Shown here piece by piece: positions 34,100-43,115 of a stretch of DNA of 64,000 nucleotides. The stretch lies in the NCBI GenBank assembly GCA_903875225.1, contig CAIQVJ010000028.1, positions 62,001 to 126,000 of the forward strand, written 5' to 3'. The notes under the pieces are model-generated. The model did not search any database. It was not told the DNA's origin and was given only the letters and a program-made list of their open reading frames with translations. Position numbers and translations under genes: made by a program. How positions within the stretch are numbered: the stretch's first letter is position 1; every line of letters starts with the position of its first letter. The stretch comes from an uncultured Pseudomonadota bacterium (lineage in GTDB: Bacteria > Myxococcota_A > UBA796 > SXON01).

Positions 34100-35914
34100 T
34101 CACCCCGGCACCCGCCCCTTGAGGCGTCGCCAGAGCCGCCGCCCCTCGAGCAACTCGACAGCGGGCAGTTCGATCCGACCTCGCGCCGCCTCGTCCTTGA
34201 GGATCACCACCGCCTGCTCCGGCGTCATCGCCCCCTTGTAGGGCCTGTCCGCGGCCGTCAGCGCGTCGTAGATGTCGGCGATCGTCATCAGCCGGGCGCC
34301 CCAGGGGATCTCCTCCCCGCGCAGCTTTCGCGGGTAGCCCGTCCCGTCGAGCTTCTCATGATGGGCGTAGGCGAGATCCGGAATGCACTTGAGGTCCCGC
34401 GTCCAGGGGATCTTCTTCAGGAACTGCCAGGTGTGCTCGACGTGACGCTCGATCTCTAGGCGCTCCGAAGGGTCGAGCGTGCCGTAGGGCACGCAAAGCC
34501 GGGAGACGTGCCGGGGACTGAGCGCGCGCTCGCCGATGTTCTGCAGGTGCCAGCGCGTACCGATCGCCTTCACGCGCTCGATCTCGTGATCCTCCCGTTG
34601 CCCCGCTCGGCTCATCACCTGGATGAACCCGAGATCGTCCTCGATCTGGCCGAGCTTGTCGGAGAGCTGGGCATCCGTGAACTCTTCGCGCACGCTCTCC
34701 AGCACCGCTTCGAGCGCCGCCAGTCGAAACCGGAGCTCGACCTCGGTCATCTCGTACGGGTAGAGCCGCGAGGCCTTGAGCAGCACCTCCTCCCGGACGC
34801 CGACCTTCCCGAAGTCGTGCAACATGGCCGCGAAGTGGAGCTCCGTGAGCTGCTGGGCCGAGAACTGCACCGCCATGAACGCTGTCTCGTCCGAGTCGTC
34901 CACCTCGCGGGCGAGCAGCGTGGTGAGCTCGGCCACCCGCCAGCTGTGCCCCCCCGTGGTGGGGTCCCGGGCTTCGATCGCCGAGACCGAAGCCTCCACG
35001 AACCCCTGGAACAGGTTCTGGATGTCCCTGTACAGTCGCCAGTTTTCGAGCGCGACCGCCGCCTGGCTGGCGATGGAGCGCGCCAGCCCCACGTGACGCT
35101 CGGAGAACGGCAGGACCCTCTCGAAGTTGGCCAGCGCCACGCCCGGCACCGGCTTCCGGTTCACCATCCCGAGCACGCCGATGACCTGGCCGTTTCGATC
35201 GTGCATCGGCACGAGCATCATCGAGCGGGTCTGGTAGCCGGTCTGCTCGTCGAAGGAGAGGTTCGGCTTGTACGCCACATTGGAGGGCAGCGCGCGAACG
35301 TCGGGGATGTTGAGCGGCATCCCGCGGTTGGCCACGAAGCCGGCCAGGCTCGTGTCGTCGATCGGGAGCACGCCGCGGCTCGCGAAGAACGGGATGGTGT
35401 CGTTCTGCGACGCCGCGAACCGGAGGGCCTTTCCCTCCACGAGGTAGATGGTGCCGCCGTCCGCAGAGAGCAGCCGACGCGAGTGGGTGAGCACCTCGTC
35501 CAGCAACTGATGGCGGTCGGTGATCGCAGAGAGGGCGTAGCCGATCTGGTTGAGCACGTTGATCGTGTCGTGCTCGTGCTCGATGCGCGACCGCAAGGTC
35601 TCGGACTCGATCAGGTTCCGGAGCGCCCGGGGCAAGCGCTGCTCGACCTCGTCCGGGTGGATGACGTCGTAGCTGTCGAGGTTGCGATCGGTGGAGATCG
35701 CGATGACGCGCGGGCCGAGGCGGTTGGCGGCGAGCACCCGCGTGAGGTCGACGACGAGGACGCGGGAGGCGATGTCGTTCGGAGTGGCGAGGTCCGCGCG
35801 CGAAAACGACGCACCGGCTGCCTTCGCCGCAAGGCGAACGGCAGCCGAGTACGGGGAATTGTCCGGCAGAATCGACACTTCGATCCGGGGTCCGTCAGCG
35901 TAGGTCTCGGCCAC
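34100..35914 (-). CDS. GAF and HD-GYP domain protein with receiver-like N-terminus
   Basis: 604 residues from GTG 35914, the first in-frame start that does not run into the divergent dehydrogenase gene. The first about 110 residues resemble a receiver fold (IEVSILPDNSP, VLVVDLTRVLA, IAIST, then IHPDEVEQRL) without the clear acidic pocket, so it may be degenerate. A GAF domain follows (about 115-285). The C-terminal half is HD-GYP: GGHSWRVAEL, HDFGKVGV and HHEKLDGTGYPRKLRGEEIP, the motifs of cyclic di-GMP phosphodiesterases, with a roughly 115-residue insertion between HD and GYP parts. It probably hydrolyses cyclic di-GMP in response to a GAF ligand. Confidence 0.9.
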   Translation of the reverse strand: MAETYADGPRIEVSILPDNSPYSAAVRLAAKAAGASFSRADLATPNDIASRVLVVDLTRVLAANRLGPRVIAISTDRNLDSYDVIHPDEVEQRLPRALRNLIESETLRSRIEHEHDTINVLNQIGYALSAITDRHQLLDEVLTHSRRLLSADGGTIYLVEGKALRFAASQNDTIPFFASRGVLPIDDTSLAGFVANRGMPLNIPDVRALPSNVAYKPNLSFDEQTGYQTRSMMLVPMHDRNGQVIGVLGMVNRKPVPGVALANFERVLPFSERHVGLARSIASQAAVALENWRLYRDIQNLFQGFVEASVSAIEARDPTTGGHSWRVAELTTLLAREVDDSDETAFMAVQFSAQQLTELHFAAMLHDFGKVGVREEVLLKASRLYPYEMTEVELRFRLAALEAVLESVREEFTDAQLSDKLGQIEDDLGFIQVMSRAGQREDHEIERVKAIGTRWHLQNIGERALSPRHVSRLCVPYGTLDPSERLEIERHVEHTWQFLKKIPWTRDLKCIPDLAYAHHEKLDGTGYPRKLRGEEIPWGARLMTIADIYDALTAADRPYKGAMTPEQAVVILKDEAARGRIELPAVELLEGRRLWRRLKGRVPG

Positions 35915-36021
35915 GGCACCCGTCGTATCACGGAGCCACGACGCCCACGGTTGGCCAGAGCTGTCAAAGTGCTCACGAATCCGCGAGCGCTTGGTTACAC
36001 ACGCCGCCTTCTGGAGCCTTG

Positions 36022-37581
36022 ATGATCCGCCTCGAGAGCTACGTGTCTGGACGCTGGACGTCCGGAGCCGGCCGCGCCACCACGCTCGTGAACCCCGCCA
36101 CCGAGGAGGCGATCGCCGAGACCTCCAGCGAAGGGCTGGATTTCGGCGCCGCGCTCGACCACGCGCGCACCGCCGGCGCGTCGCTCCGCTCACTCTCGTT
36201 CGCCGAGCGCGCCAGCCTGCTCAAGGCCATGGCAAAGACGCTGCACGCAAACCGCGAGGAGCTGCTCGATCTCGCCCAGAAGAACGGCGGGAACACGCGC
36301 GGGGACGCCAAGTTCGACGTCGATGGCGCGATCGGCACGCTCTCGGCCTACGCGGTGACGGGTGAGCAGCTCGCCGCGCGGATGGGCGACCGCCGGTTCC
36401 TGCTCGACGGGGACTTCATCCAGCTTGCGCGCAACCCCCGCTTCGTGGGCCAGCACGTCTACACGACCCGCCCCGGCGTGGCGGTGCACATCAACGCGTT
36501 CAACTTCCCGGCGTGGGGCACCTACGAGAAGATCGCGGTGAGCTTCCTCGCGGGCGTCCCCGTGATCACCAAGCCGGCCACGGCCACCGCACTCGTCACC
36601 TGGCGGACCGTGCAGCTCCTGGTGGAGAGCGGCAGCCTGCCCGAGGGCGCGCTCCAGCTGATCTGCGGCTCGACGGGCGACCTCCTCTCCCGTCTCCAGC
36701 CCCAGGATCACCTCGCCTTCACCGGCTCGAACGCCACGGGCTCAGCTCTCCGGGGTACGCCGGGCTTCGCGTCGAAGGGCGTGCGCGTGACGGTCGAAGC
36801 CGACTCCCTCAACGCCGCGGTGTGCGGTCCGGACGTCGAGGTAGGCGGCGATCTGTGGAGCACCATGCTCCGCAACGTCGTGCAGGACATGACCCAGAAG
36901 ACAGGCCAGAAGTGCACCGCGGTCCGCCGGGTGTTCCTGCCCCACTCCCACGTCGCGGAGTTCGAGGAAGCGCTGCTCGATGCCCTGACCGGCGTCGTCG
37001 TCGGGGACCCGACCACCGACGGCGTGACCATGGGCCCGGTCTCGACCGCGAGCCAGCTCCGGGACGCGCGGTCCGGGATCGCCGCCCTGGCCGAGGGCAA
37101 CCGGGTGGCCGTCGGCGGCGCGCAGCCGATCGACGGCAGGAACGCCCCCGCGGGCAAGGGCTACTATGTGCGGCCCACGGTGATCGTCGGCGCGAACGAC
37201 CACACCCACGACCTGGAGGTCTTCGGGCCCTGCGTGAGCCTCGTCGCCTACGACGGGTCCGCTGCGGGCGCGGCTGCCGGCATCGGGCGTGGGCAGGGCA
37301 GCCTGGTCTCGAGCTTCTACGCGGATGATCGGGCCTGGATCGGCGAGGTCGTGGCCGGGGCCGCACCCTGGCTCGGGCGCATGCTGGTGTGCGGCTCGAA
37401 GGTCGCGGACATGGCGACGCCCCCCGGGATGGTGTTGCCGTCGATGGTCCACGGTGGACCGGGCCGCGCGGGCGGGGGCGAGGAGCTGGGCGGCGAGCGC
37501 GGGTTGTTGTTCTACATGCAGCGAACGGCGGTCGCCGGCGACCGTGTCGCGCTCGGCAAGGTCTTCGGGACGGGAGAATAG
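36022..37581 (+). CDS. BoxD/PaaZ-type CoA-linked semialdehyde dehydrogenase
   Basis: 519 residues from ATG 36022, with GGAG five bases upstream (a TTG lies directly before it). Aldehyde dehydrogenase fold with catalytic Cys298 in TGQKCTAVRR and general base Glu259 in TVEADSLN; GYYVRPTVIVGAN and FGPCVSLVAYDG are as in PaaZ and BoxD. It has no C-terminal MaoC-type hydratase domain, so it fits 3,4-dehydroadipyl-CoA semialdehyde dehydrogenase (BoxD) of the aerobic benzoyl-CoA box pathway better than bifunctional PaaZ. The next gene, hisS, starts at the base after its stop, so the two may be co-transcribed. The box pathway itself is not otherwise visible. Confidence 0.8.
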   Translation: MIRLESYVSGRWTSGAGRATTLVNPATEEAIAETSSEGLDFGAALDHARTAGASLRSLSFAERASLLKAMAKTLHANREELLDLAQKNGGNTRGDAKFDVDGAIGTLSAYAVTGEQLAARMGDRRFLLDGDFIQLARNPRFVGQHVYTTRPGVAVHINAFNFPAWGTYEKIAVSFLAGVPVITKPATATALVTWRTVQLLVESGSLPEGALQLICGSTGDLLSRLQPQDHLAFTGSNATGSALRGTPGFASKGVRVTVEADSLNAAVCGPDVEVGGDLWSTMLRNVVQDMTQKTGQKCTAVRRVFLPHSHVAEFEEALLDALTGVVVGDPTTDGVTMGPVSTASQLRDARSGIAALAEGNRVAVGGAQPIDGRNAPAGKGYYVRPTVIVGANDHTHDLEVFGPCVSLVAYDGSAAGAAAGIGRGQGSLVSSFYADDRAWIGEVVAGAAPWLGRMLVCGSKVADMATPPGMVLPSMVHGGPGRAGGGEELGGERGLLFYMQRTAVAGDRVALGKVFGTGE

Positions 37582-38907
37582 ATGCCTGTTTTTGCCGCCA
37601 AGGGCACCCGGGACTTCCTGCCGGCCGAGATGCGCCGGCGCCTCGCGGTGATCCAGACGATCCGGGACGTGTACGCCACGTTCGGTTTTGAACCCCTGGA
37701 AACCCCGGCCATGGAGCGGGTCGAGACGCTGATGGGGAAGTACGGGGAAGAGGGCGACCGCCTCGTGTTCAAGATCCTCGAACGCGGCGAGGGCGGCCGC
37801 GAGGGCAAGGCGGACCTCGCGCTCCGCTACGACCTGACCGTTCCCCTCGCCCGCGTGATGGCGATGAACCAGGGCCTGCCGCTGCCGTTCAAGCGCTACC
37901 AGATCGCCCCGGTGTGGCGCGCGGAGCGCTCACAGAAGGGGCGGTTCCGCGAATTCTACCAGTGCGACGGGGACATCGTCGGGAGCACGTCGCTGCTCTG
38001 CGATGCCGAATGCATCGCGATGGTCCACCTCGCGCTGGAGAAGCTGGGGTTCTCGGACTTCGTCGTGCACGTCAACCACCGCGCGCTGCTGCGGGCGGTG
38101 GTGACAGCCGCTGGCGTGGCGGACCGGGAGACCGAGGTCCTCGTCGCCGTGGACAAGCTCGACAAGATCGGCGTGGACGGGGTCACGAAGGAATTGCTGG
38201 AGCGCGGGATCCCCGAGTCGGCGGTGGCGATGCTGTGGACAATCCTGGAGAAGCCGGAGGACCTGGAAGCGGTCTGGGCGGCAGTCGCGAGGGGGCTCCT
38301 CGCCGCGGAGTGGGGCGAGGAGGCAGTCGATGCAGCGTCGAAGGCTGTCGCCGATCTGCGCACGCTCTTCGCGCACCTGCGGTCGTTGGGCGCCACACAG
38401 ATCGTGTTCGACGCCACGCTGGCGCGGGGGCTCGGGTACTACACGGGGCCGGTGTACGAGGTGAAGCTGCTCGAAGGCGGCGTCGGGACGGTCGCAGGGG
38501 GCGGGCGCTACGACGGCCTGATCGGCATGTTCTCCGGAAAGCAGGTGCCAGCGGTCGGGATCTCCATCGGGCTCGAGCGGATCCTGGTGGTGATGGAGGA
38601 GCGCGGGATGGCCGCAGGCGCGACGAGCCCGGTTCGCGCGCTGGTCACCGTGTTTTCTCCGGACACCGTGACCGCTTCGCTGGAGCTGGCAGCCGGGCTG
38701 CGCCGCGCCGGCGTGGCCACCGAGGTCTGGCTTGGAAAGCCAGGTGAGCTCGGGAAGCAGTTCAAGTACGCCAACCAGCGCGGCGTCCCGTTCGCCGTGG
38801 TGCTCGGGCCGGACGAGATCGCCAAGGGCATCGTCGCGCTGAAGGACCTGGCTTCGGGTGCGCAGGAGATGGTGGACCCGGATGAGCTTGCGCGCCGGCT
38901 GACCTGA
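37582..38907 (+). CDS. hisS: Histidyl-tRNA synthetase
   Basis: 441 residues, ATG immediately after the preceding stop. Class II motifs are complete: AKGTRDFLP, motif 2 region ALRYDLTVPLARV and YQIAPVWRAERSQKGRFREFYQ, the histidine-binding RGLGYYTGPVYE, and motif 3 VPAVGISIGLERI, then a C-terminal anticodon-binding domain. It charges tRNA-His. It shares a transcript with the BoxD-like gene by position, an unusual pairing without an obvious functional reason. Confidence 0.95.
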   Translation: MPVFAAKGTRDFLPAEMRRRLAVIQTIRDVYATFGFEPLETPAMERVETLMGKYGEEGDRLVFKILERGEGGREGKADLALRYDLTVPLARVMAMNQGLPLPFKRYQIAPVWRAERSQKGRFREFYQCDGDIVGSTSLLCDAECIAMVHLALEKLGFSDFVVHVNHRALLRAVVTAAGVADRETEVLVAVDKLDKIGVDGVTKELLERGIPESAVAMLWTILEKPEDLEAVWAAVARGLLAAEWGEEAVDAASKAVADLRTLFAHLRSLGATQIVFDATLARGLGYYTGPVYEVKLLEGGVGTVAGGGRYDGLIGMFSGKQVPAVGISIGLERILVVMEERGMAAGATSPVRALVTVFSPDTVTASLELAAGLRRAGVATEVWLGKPGELGKQFKYANQRGVPFAVVLGPDEIAKGIVALKDLASGAQEMVDPDELARRLT

Positions 38908-38923
38908 ACCGAGCCGCGGTCCG

Positions 38924-39244
38924 CTACTCCACGGTCAACGGACGAACGAGTTGAGCCCGCAGCCGGACGTCACAGCGATCGGCCGGGCAGACGGCCGAGA
39001 GGAACCGCAGGGTCCGGACCTCGAGCACACAGGGCCCTGGTGGGGTGTCAGCGGGGATCGGCACGTCGATCCTCCCGGGAGAGTGCGCCGGCCCCAGCGT
39101 GATCCCCCCCGGGATCGCCCCCCCGGGGTCCCGGAGCCAGCCCTTCACCCGCGCGTCGGCCGGCGCCTGATCATCGAACATCGGCAGGGAAATCACCGAG
39201 CCGCCGTGCAGGACATCCAATGCGCCGTCCGGCAGCCCCCCCAC
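38924..39244 (-). CDS. Short hypothetical protein
   Basis: 106 residues from a GTG lying four bases after the stop of the upstream membrane protein. Contains FDDQAPADARVKGWLRD and a cysteine-containing end (PGPCVLEVRTLRFLSAVCP, ADRCDVRLR). Codon third positions are strongly G/C, as in neighbours. It could be real or the 3' remnant of a longer gene. No family recognised. Confidence 0.45.
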   Translation of the reverse strand: MGGLPDGALDVLHGGSVISLPMFDDQAPADARVKGWLRDPGGAIPGGITLGPAHSPGRIDVPIPADTPPGPCVLEVRTLRFLSAVCPADRCDVRLRAQLVRPLTVE

Positions 39245-39248
39245 CCGC

Positions 39249-39599
39249 TCAACCCGCCGACCGCCGCAGCCCGAGCGCCACGAGCAGGCCGTGGGCGAGC
39301 AGGAAGCCCCCCGCGAACACCACCGGGGAGAGCGACTCGCCGAGGCCCTGGAGCACGATCAGGCCGAGGCTGGAGTCGGCGTACCACTCCGGGTGCTGGG
39401 GCACGTGGATACACACGGTCATCAGATCGGTCGCGAAGCCGGTTGCCCCGGCGAGGCCGATCACGCCGGCCAGCGCGAACAGGTAGGGGAGCCGGCCGGG
39501 GCCGGGCGCCCAGGCGTAGCGCCCGGCGCTGACCGCACCGACGAGACCGAACACGAGGATCACGAACATCGGAAAGCCGCCATTCAGGAAGAACTGCAT
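39249..39599 (-). CDS. Small integral membrane protein, ExbB/MotA-like appearance
   Basis: 116 residues from ATG 39599 with GGAGG seven bases upstream, a strong start. Three to four hydrophobic segments are seen: FPMFVILVFGLVGAVSAG, LPYLFALAGVIGLAGATGFA, ILVLQGLGESLSP and FAGGFLLAHGLLVALGL. The opening resembles small ExbB/MotA-type channel subunits, but length is short and no partner ExbD gene is near. Function unknown. Confidence 0.7.
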   Translation of the reverse strand: MQFFLNGGFPMFVILVFGLVGAVSAGRYAWAPGPGRLPYLFALAGVIGLAGATGFATDLMTVCIHVPQHPEWYADSSLGLIVLQGLGESLSPVVFAGGFLLAHGLLVALGLRRSAG

Positions 39600-39707
39600 T
39601 GAACACCTCCACCCTGGACAACGGGGATCCAAGGCGAGCGTGACAGGAATCCCAGGAAAAGATCCGGAATCGCCGAAGCGAGGGCCCCTGGCAGCGCGTG
39701 CACCCGG

Positions 39708-40400
39708 TCAGGGCTTCGGCCGCACCTGCGCCCGCACCCCGTCCACCATGCCCGCGACGCCGGCTTCGCAGACCGAGGTCCGCCCCGAGCGCTCGCAGGA
39801 TGCTGCGACCGCGACGCCGAATTCGGCGCTGTGGAGCAGGTCCACCCACCGGAACCAGAGGGGCGTGGTGCTCTCCCCGACGTGGCCCTCCCCCGCGAGG
39901 AACAAACCGTCTCCGATGCTCAGGTTGCCCGCCTCCAGCGTGGGGCTCACCCCGCCCACCGCGAGCGGTTGCATGCTGGCTCGTGACAGGCGCTCCGAGA
40001 TCCACGGCACGTTGTAGACCCTGCACACCGGCACGATCCACACCTCCACGAGGGTTGCGGGGTGGCCGGACTGCGTGGAGGTCAGCACGACGTGGTGGGG
40101 CCGGGAGGCGACCGCATCGAGGGCGAGCCCCGGGGGGAACTTCACGACCACGTCGGTCCCCGGGAGCGCGGCGCCGGTGGGGAGCACGTCCCACCTCGGG
40201 AGATTGGACGCGTCCTTGCAATCCGTCCCCGGAGCGAGCTGGGCCTCGGGGATCTCGGGCGGCGGCGGCGGGGCAACGGGGGCGGGCGGGACAACGGCGA
40301 CAGGGGCCACCACGACGGGCTGGGCGACCGCAGCAGCAGCAGGGGCGCGCGTGGGCCGGGCGGAAGCGTGCGGCAGGAGGAGCAGCGGGAGGCAGAGCAC
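39708..40400 (-). CDS. Secreted protein with Pro/Ala-rich linker, function unknown
   Basis: 230 residues from a GTG. Signal peptide MLCLPLLLLPHASA without basic n-region, then a Pro/Ala/Val-rich linker (about 15-50), then a compact domain (about 55-225) with cysteines at TDCKD, VPVCRVYN, ASCERS and TSVCEAG. Likely periplasmic or surface exposed. It is separated by 108 bases from the small membrane protein on the same strand. No recognised family. Confidence 0.65.
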   Translation of the reverse strand: MLCLPLLLLPHASARPTRAPAAAAVAQPVVVAPVAVVPPAPVAPPPPPEIPEAQLAPGTDCKDASNLPRWDVLPTGAALPGTDVVVKFPPGLALDAVASRPHHVVLTSTQSGHPATLVEVWIVPVCRVYNVPWISERLSRASMQPLAVGGVSPTLEAGNLSIGDGLFLAGEGHVGESTTPLWFRWVDLLHSAEFGVAVAASCERSGRTSVCEAGVAGMVDGVRAQVRPKP

Positions 40401-40519
40401 GGCGCAGTCTATGCCAGCCGCACCGGGCCGGCGCGGCCCGGGCTCACGGCCGTTCGACGGCCCCCGCCGACGCCCGCGCAGTGGGGGCGAGGCCGCCCCG
40501 GACGGGGTAGGACACGCAG

Positions 40520-40966
40520 ATGTCCACCCACACCGCCACCATCACCTGGCCGGCCCCCAGCGCGCCGTCCATCCCGTTCACCTACGAGACCTACAGCCGC
40601 GACCACGTGGTCACCTGGGGAACGGGGATGAGCACCCCCGCGACCGCGGCACCCGAATTCCGTGGCAACCCGGCGCTCCCCAACCCCGAGGAGCTGCTCG
40701 TGGGCGCAGCATCGAGCTGCCACATGCTCACGTTCCTCGCGGTGGCCGCCCGCAAGGGCCTCGTGGTGACAGCCTACGTCGACAACGCCGTCGGCACGCT
40801 CGCCAAGGACGAGCGCGGCACCATGAGCATCACGGAGGTCGTACTCCACCCCGTGGTCACCTTCCAGACCGAGGTCGATGCCGAGACGCTCGCGCAGCTC
40901 CACGAGAAGGCCCACAAGGGCTGCTTCATCGCGAACTCAGTCCGGATGCCGATCACGGTGGCCTGA
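40520..40966 (+). CDS. OsmC-family peroxide/thiol reductase-like protein
   Basis: 148 residues, ATG. Has the OsmC pattern NPEELLVGAASSCHMLTFL, with the first redox cysteine, and HEKAHKGCFIANSVRM, with the second. Members reduce organic hydroperoxides using dithiol electron donors and act in the cytoplasm. The 3' end overlaps the end of the convergent glycosyltransferase gene by 30 bases. Confidence 0.9.
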   Translation: MSTHTATITWPAPSAPSIPFTYETYSRDHVVTWGTGMSTPATAAPEFRGNPALPNPEELLVGAASSCHMLTFLAVAARKGLVVTAYVDNAVGTLAKDERGTMSITEVVLHPVVTFQTEVDAETLAQLHEKAHKGCFIANSVRMPITVA

Positions 40967-42058
40967 GAGGGCGGGCGCCATCCGCTCCACGACGTCGTCC
41001 CAGCCATGCCCGCCGACCACGGAGGCGTACGCGGCCTCCCCCATCCGGCGCGCCTGCTCCGGCTGGCCGAGCATCGCGACGAGGGCGTCCCCCAGGGCCG
41101 CGACGTTCCCCGGGGGGACCAGCATGCCCGTGCGGCCGTTCGCGATGATCTCGGGCATCGCGCAATTGTCCGTGCCGATGCAGCCGAGCCCCGAGCCCAT
41201 CGCCTCGTAGAACACGTGGCCCCAGGGCTCGAACAACGATGGCATGACGAACACCGTGGCCGCCGAGTAGAGGGCTGCCAGCTCAGCCCGATCGGTCACG
41301 CGGCCGATCCACTCGACACCTTCGGGCGGCGGCCCCCAGCGGTTCGGCTCACCCACGATCTGGAGACGCGCGCGCGGCAGCGCGCGCCGCACCCGGTCCC
41401 AGGCGCGCAGGAGCACGAACCCGCCCTTGCGCTCGAATTCGAGCCCGACGAAGAGCGCGGTCTGGGTTTCGTAGGACTTGCCCCCGAGGGAGCCCGCGCG
41501 GATGTTGGCGCCGCCCCCCACGCGGATCACCCGCGCCGGGTCGCACCCGTAGTCGTCGATGAGCGAGCGACGCAGCCACTCGCTGCGCGGGTAGAGGAAG
41601 GCGGCGCCCTGGTAGACCTCGCGCTCCAGCCGCACCCGCTCGTCCCGGAGGGCGCCACGCAGCGGGGCCCACGCGGGGTAGTGCCGTTCGGAGAGCACGT
41701 AGGTGTTGTCGGTGTGCACCACGTAGGGCCGCCCCCCCCGGCCCGGTGCGAATTGCGCGTGGAGCTGCACGATCCAGTCGAACTGCCCGTCTCGCGCCCG
41801 GAGCTCCCGCTCGATCAGGGCGGTGCGGCGCAGGAAGGTGCGCGGGTGCAGGTTGTAGCGCCTGCGCCACACCGCGCGGTCGGGGTGGAAGTGCAGCAGC
41901 CGGCGAGCCGCCTGCTCGGCGCGGGAGAACGTGGGGCTGACCATGCCGACCACCCCGAAGCGGCGGTGCAATGCGGCAAAGATCCCGGCGTTCTTGGCCC
42001 CCGGATTTTCCTGGAAGTCCGCCGAGTCCAGGGAGAGCCCGAGGATACGCGCGGTCAA
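40937..42058 (-). CDS. GT4-family glycosyltransferase of exopolysaccharide locus
   Basis: 373 residues from a TTG overlapping the upstream stop by four bases (TTGA). N-terminal acceptor domain begins LTARILGLSLDSADFQENPGAKN. C-terminal nucleotide-sugar domain includes ALFVGLEFERKGGFVLLRAWDRV and FVMPSLFEPWGHVFYEAMGSGLGCI, with the conserved glutamates of GT4. Last gene of the long minus-strand polysaccharide operon. Its 3' end overlaps the OsmC gene by 30 bases. It adds one sugar to a growing lipid-linked unit; which one is unknown. Confidence 0.85.
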   Translation of the reverse strand: MTARILGLSLDSADFQENPGAKNAGIFAALHRRFGVVGMVSPTFSRAEQAARRLLHFHPDRAVWRRRYNLHPRTFLRRTALIERELRARDGQFDWIVQLHAQFAPGRGGRPYVVHTDNTYVLSERHYPAWAPLRGALRDERVRLEREVYQGAAFLYPRSEWLRRSLIDDYGCDPARVIRVGGGANIRAGSLGGKSYETQTALFVGLEFERKGGFVLLRAWDRVRRALPRARLQIVGEPNRWGPPPEGVEWIGRVTDRAELAALYSAATVFVMPSLFEPWGHVFYEAMGSGLGCIGTDNCAMPEIIANGRTGMLVPPGNVAALGDALVAMLGQPEQARRMGEAAYASVVGGHGWDDVVERMAPALSGHRDRHPD

Positions 42059-43065
42059 GGTGCCCCGCCCACGTTGGCCAGCAGCACCGGCGGGTGGGAG
42101 GCGACCGCCCTGGAGAGCCCGATCAGGGCCTCGGTCAGCTTCGGCTGGTCGAAGTACCGGCTGCCGATGGCCCCGTCCGCCCAGCGCTCCTCGCCGTCGT
42201 ACTCCCAGTTCAGGAACATGCCGCAGCTCGGCACCGCCGCCAGGACACGCCCGTAGTCCCCGATCTCGCTGGCGGACATGGCGTAGCGTCCGGGCCGATA
42301 GCCGCGCCGTCCGCTGGACCCGTCCCCTCCGTCTGCGATGTTGAGCCCGTTGATCACCCCCAGCCCGAGCGCCTCGGCGCGCATCGCCTGCACTGCTGCG
42401 TAGCGCGTGACATCCCCTTCCCTCGCCTCGTACTGGTTCACCGAGGCGTCCACGGACAGATACCGGCCCCCCGTAGGCACCGGCATCGACGACGCCTTCT
42501 CCCGCACGTAGGTCATCAGGCCCGGGAACAGCCGCTTGCTGCAGCGGGCCATCGCCTCGAGATCCGCGGCGTCCGGGTTCCGGCCCTCGAAGTTCTGGAT
42601 GTCGTCGAGCAGCATGTGGCCGACGAGCGTGCCGTCGTCGACGAAGGCCTGCACGCCCGAGCCGACCCACGGCGCCAGCCCGGCCTCCCAGGCGCCCAGG
42701 TCGAAGTTGCCGTCCGTGGTGTAGGCGTCGTGATCCGCGGTGAGGCGCAGCGTGACCTTCAGCCCGGCGGCGCGCACCATGGGGAGCAGCGTGGTGACGG
42801 CGTAGACAGGATCGGAGCAGGCCACCTGGAACACCGTGGCGCCGAGGCGGGACTTCACCTGCTGGAGCCCCTCGGGCGTGATGTAGCCGTTCAGGCCCCA
42901 GAAGCCGTACAGGGGCGGGGCCGCCGCCATCGACCTCGGCGCAGGGGCAGCGCTCTCACCCGCGGCGCACACCGGGGTCGGGGGCGTCCTGTGCGTCGGA
43001 GCCGGCACGCAGGCTCCCGCGGCGAGCCCCGTCATCGCAGCGAGATACCCGAGGTGGGACGCCAT
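42055..43065 (-). CDS. Lipoprotein resembling a TIM-barrel glycoside hydrolase, in the polysaccharide operon
   Basis: 336 residues. The start gives an atypical lipoprotein leader ending AAGAC (residues about 15-19), then a Pro-rich linker. The body reads YGFWGLNGYITPEGLQQVKS, VFQVACSDPVYAVTTLLP, GLKVTLRLTADHDAY, MLLDDIQNFEGRNPD and FLNWEYDGEERWADG, an alternating beta/alpha pattern with acidic residues at strand ends, as in TIM-barrel glycosidases; I cannot assign a GH family. In this locus a surface or periplasmic enzyme that trims or modifies the exported polymer is plausible. Overlaps the next gene by four bases. Confidence 0.65.
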   Translation of the reverse strand: MASHLGYLAAMTGLAAGACVPAPTHRTPPTPVCAAGESAAPAPRSMAAAPPLYGFWGLNGYITPEGLQQVKSRLGATVFQVACSDPVYAVTTLLPMVRAAGLKVTLRLTADHDAYTTDGNFDLGAWEAGLAPWVGSGVQAFVDDGTLVGHMLLDDIQNFEGRNPDAADLEAMARCSKRLFPGLMTYVREKASSMPVPTGGRYLSVDASVNQYEAREGDVTRYAAVQAMRAEALGLGVINGLNIADGGDGSSGRRGYRPGRYAMSASEIGDYGRVLAAVPSCGMFLNWEYDGEERWADGAIGSRYFDQPKLTEALIGLSRAVASHPPVLLANVGGAP

Positions 43066-43115
43066 CTACCACGACGCGCAGTGGGTTGGGTCGAGCGACG
43101 GGGGCACCGGGGCCC

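Noticed and set aside
35915-36193. Upstream extension of the HD-GYP ORF over the BoxD-like gene
   Set aside because: Translation is Arg-rich without structure and there is no in-frame start between the two gene starts other than GTG 35914.
39193-40221. 342-residue minus-strand ORF over the small membrane and secreted protein genes
   Set aside because: Runs in a different frame over two better supported minus-strand genes and is Arg/Gly/Pro-rich.
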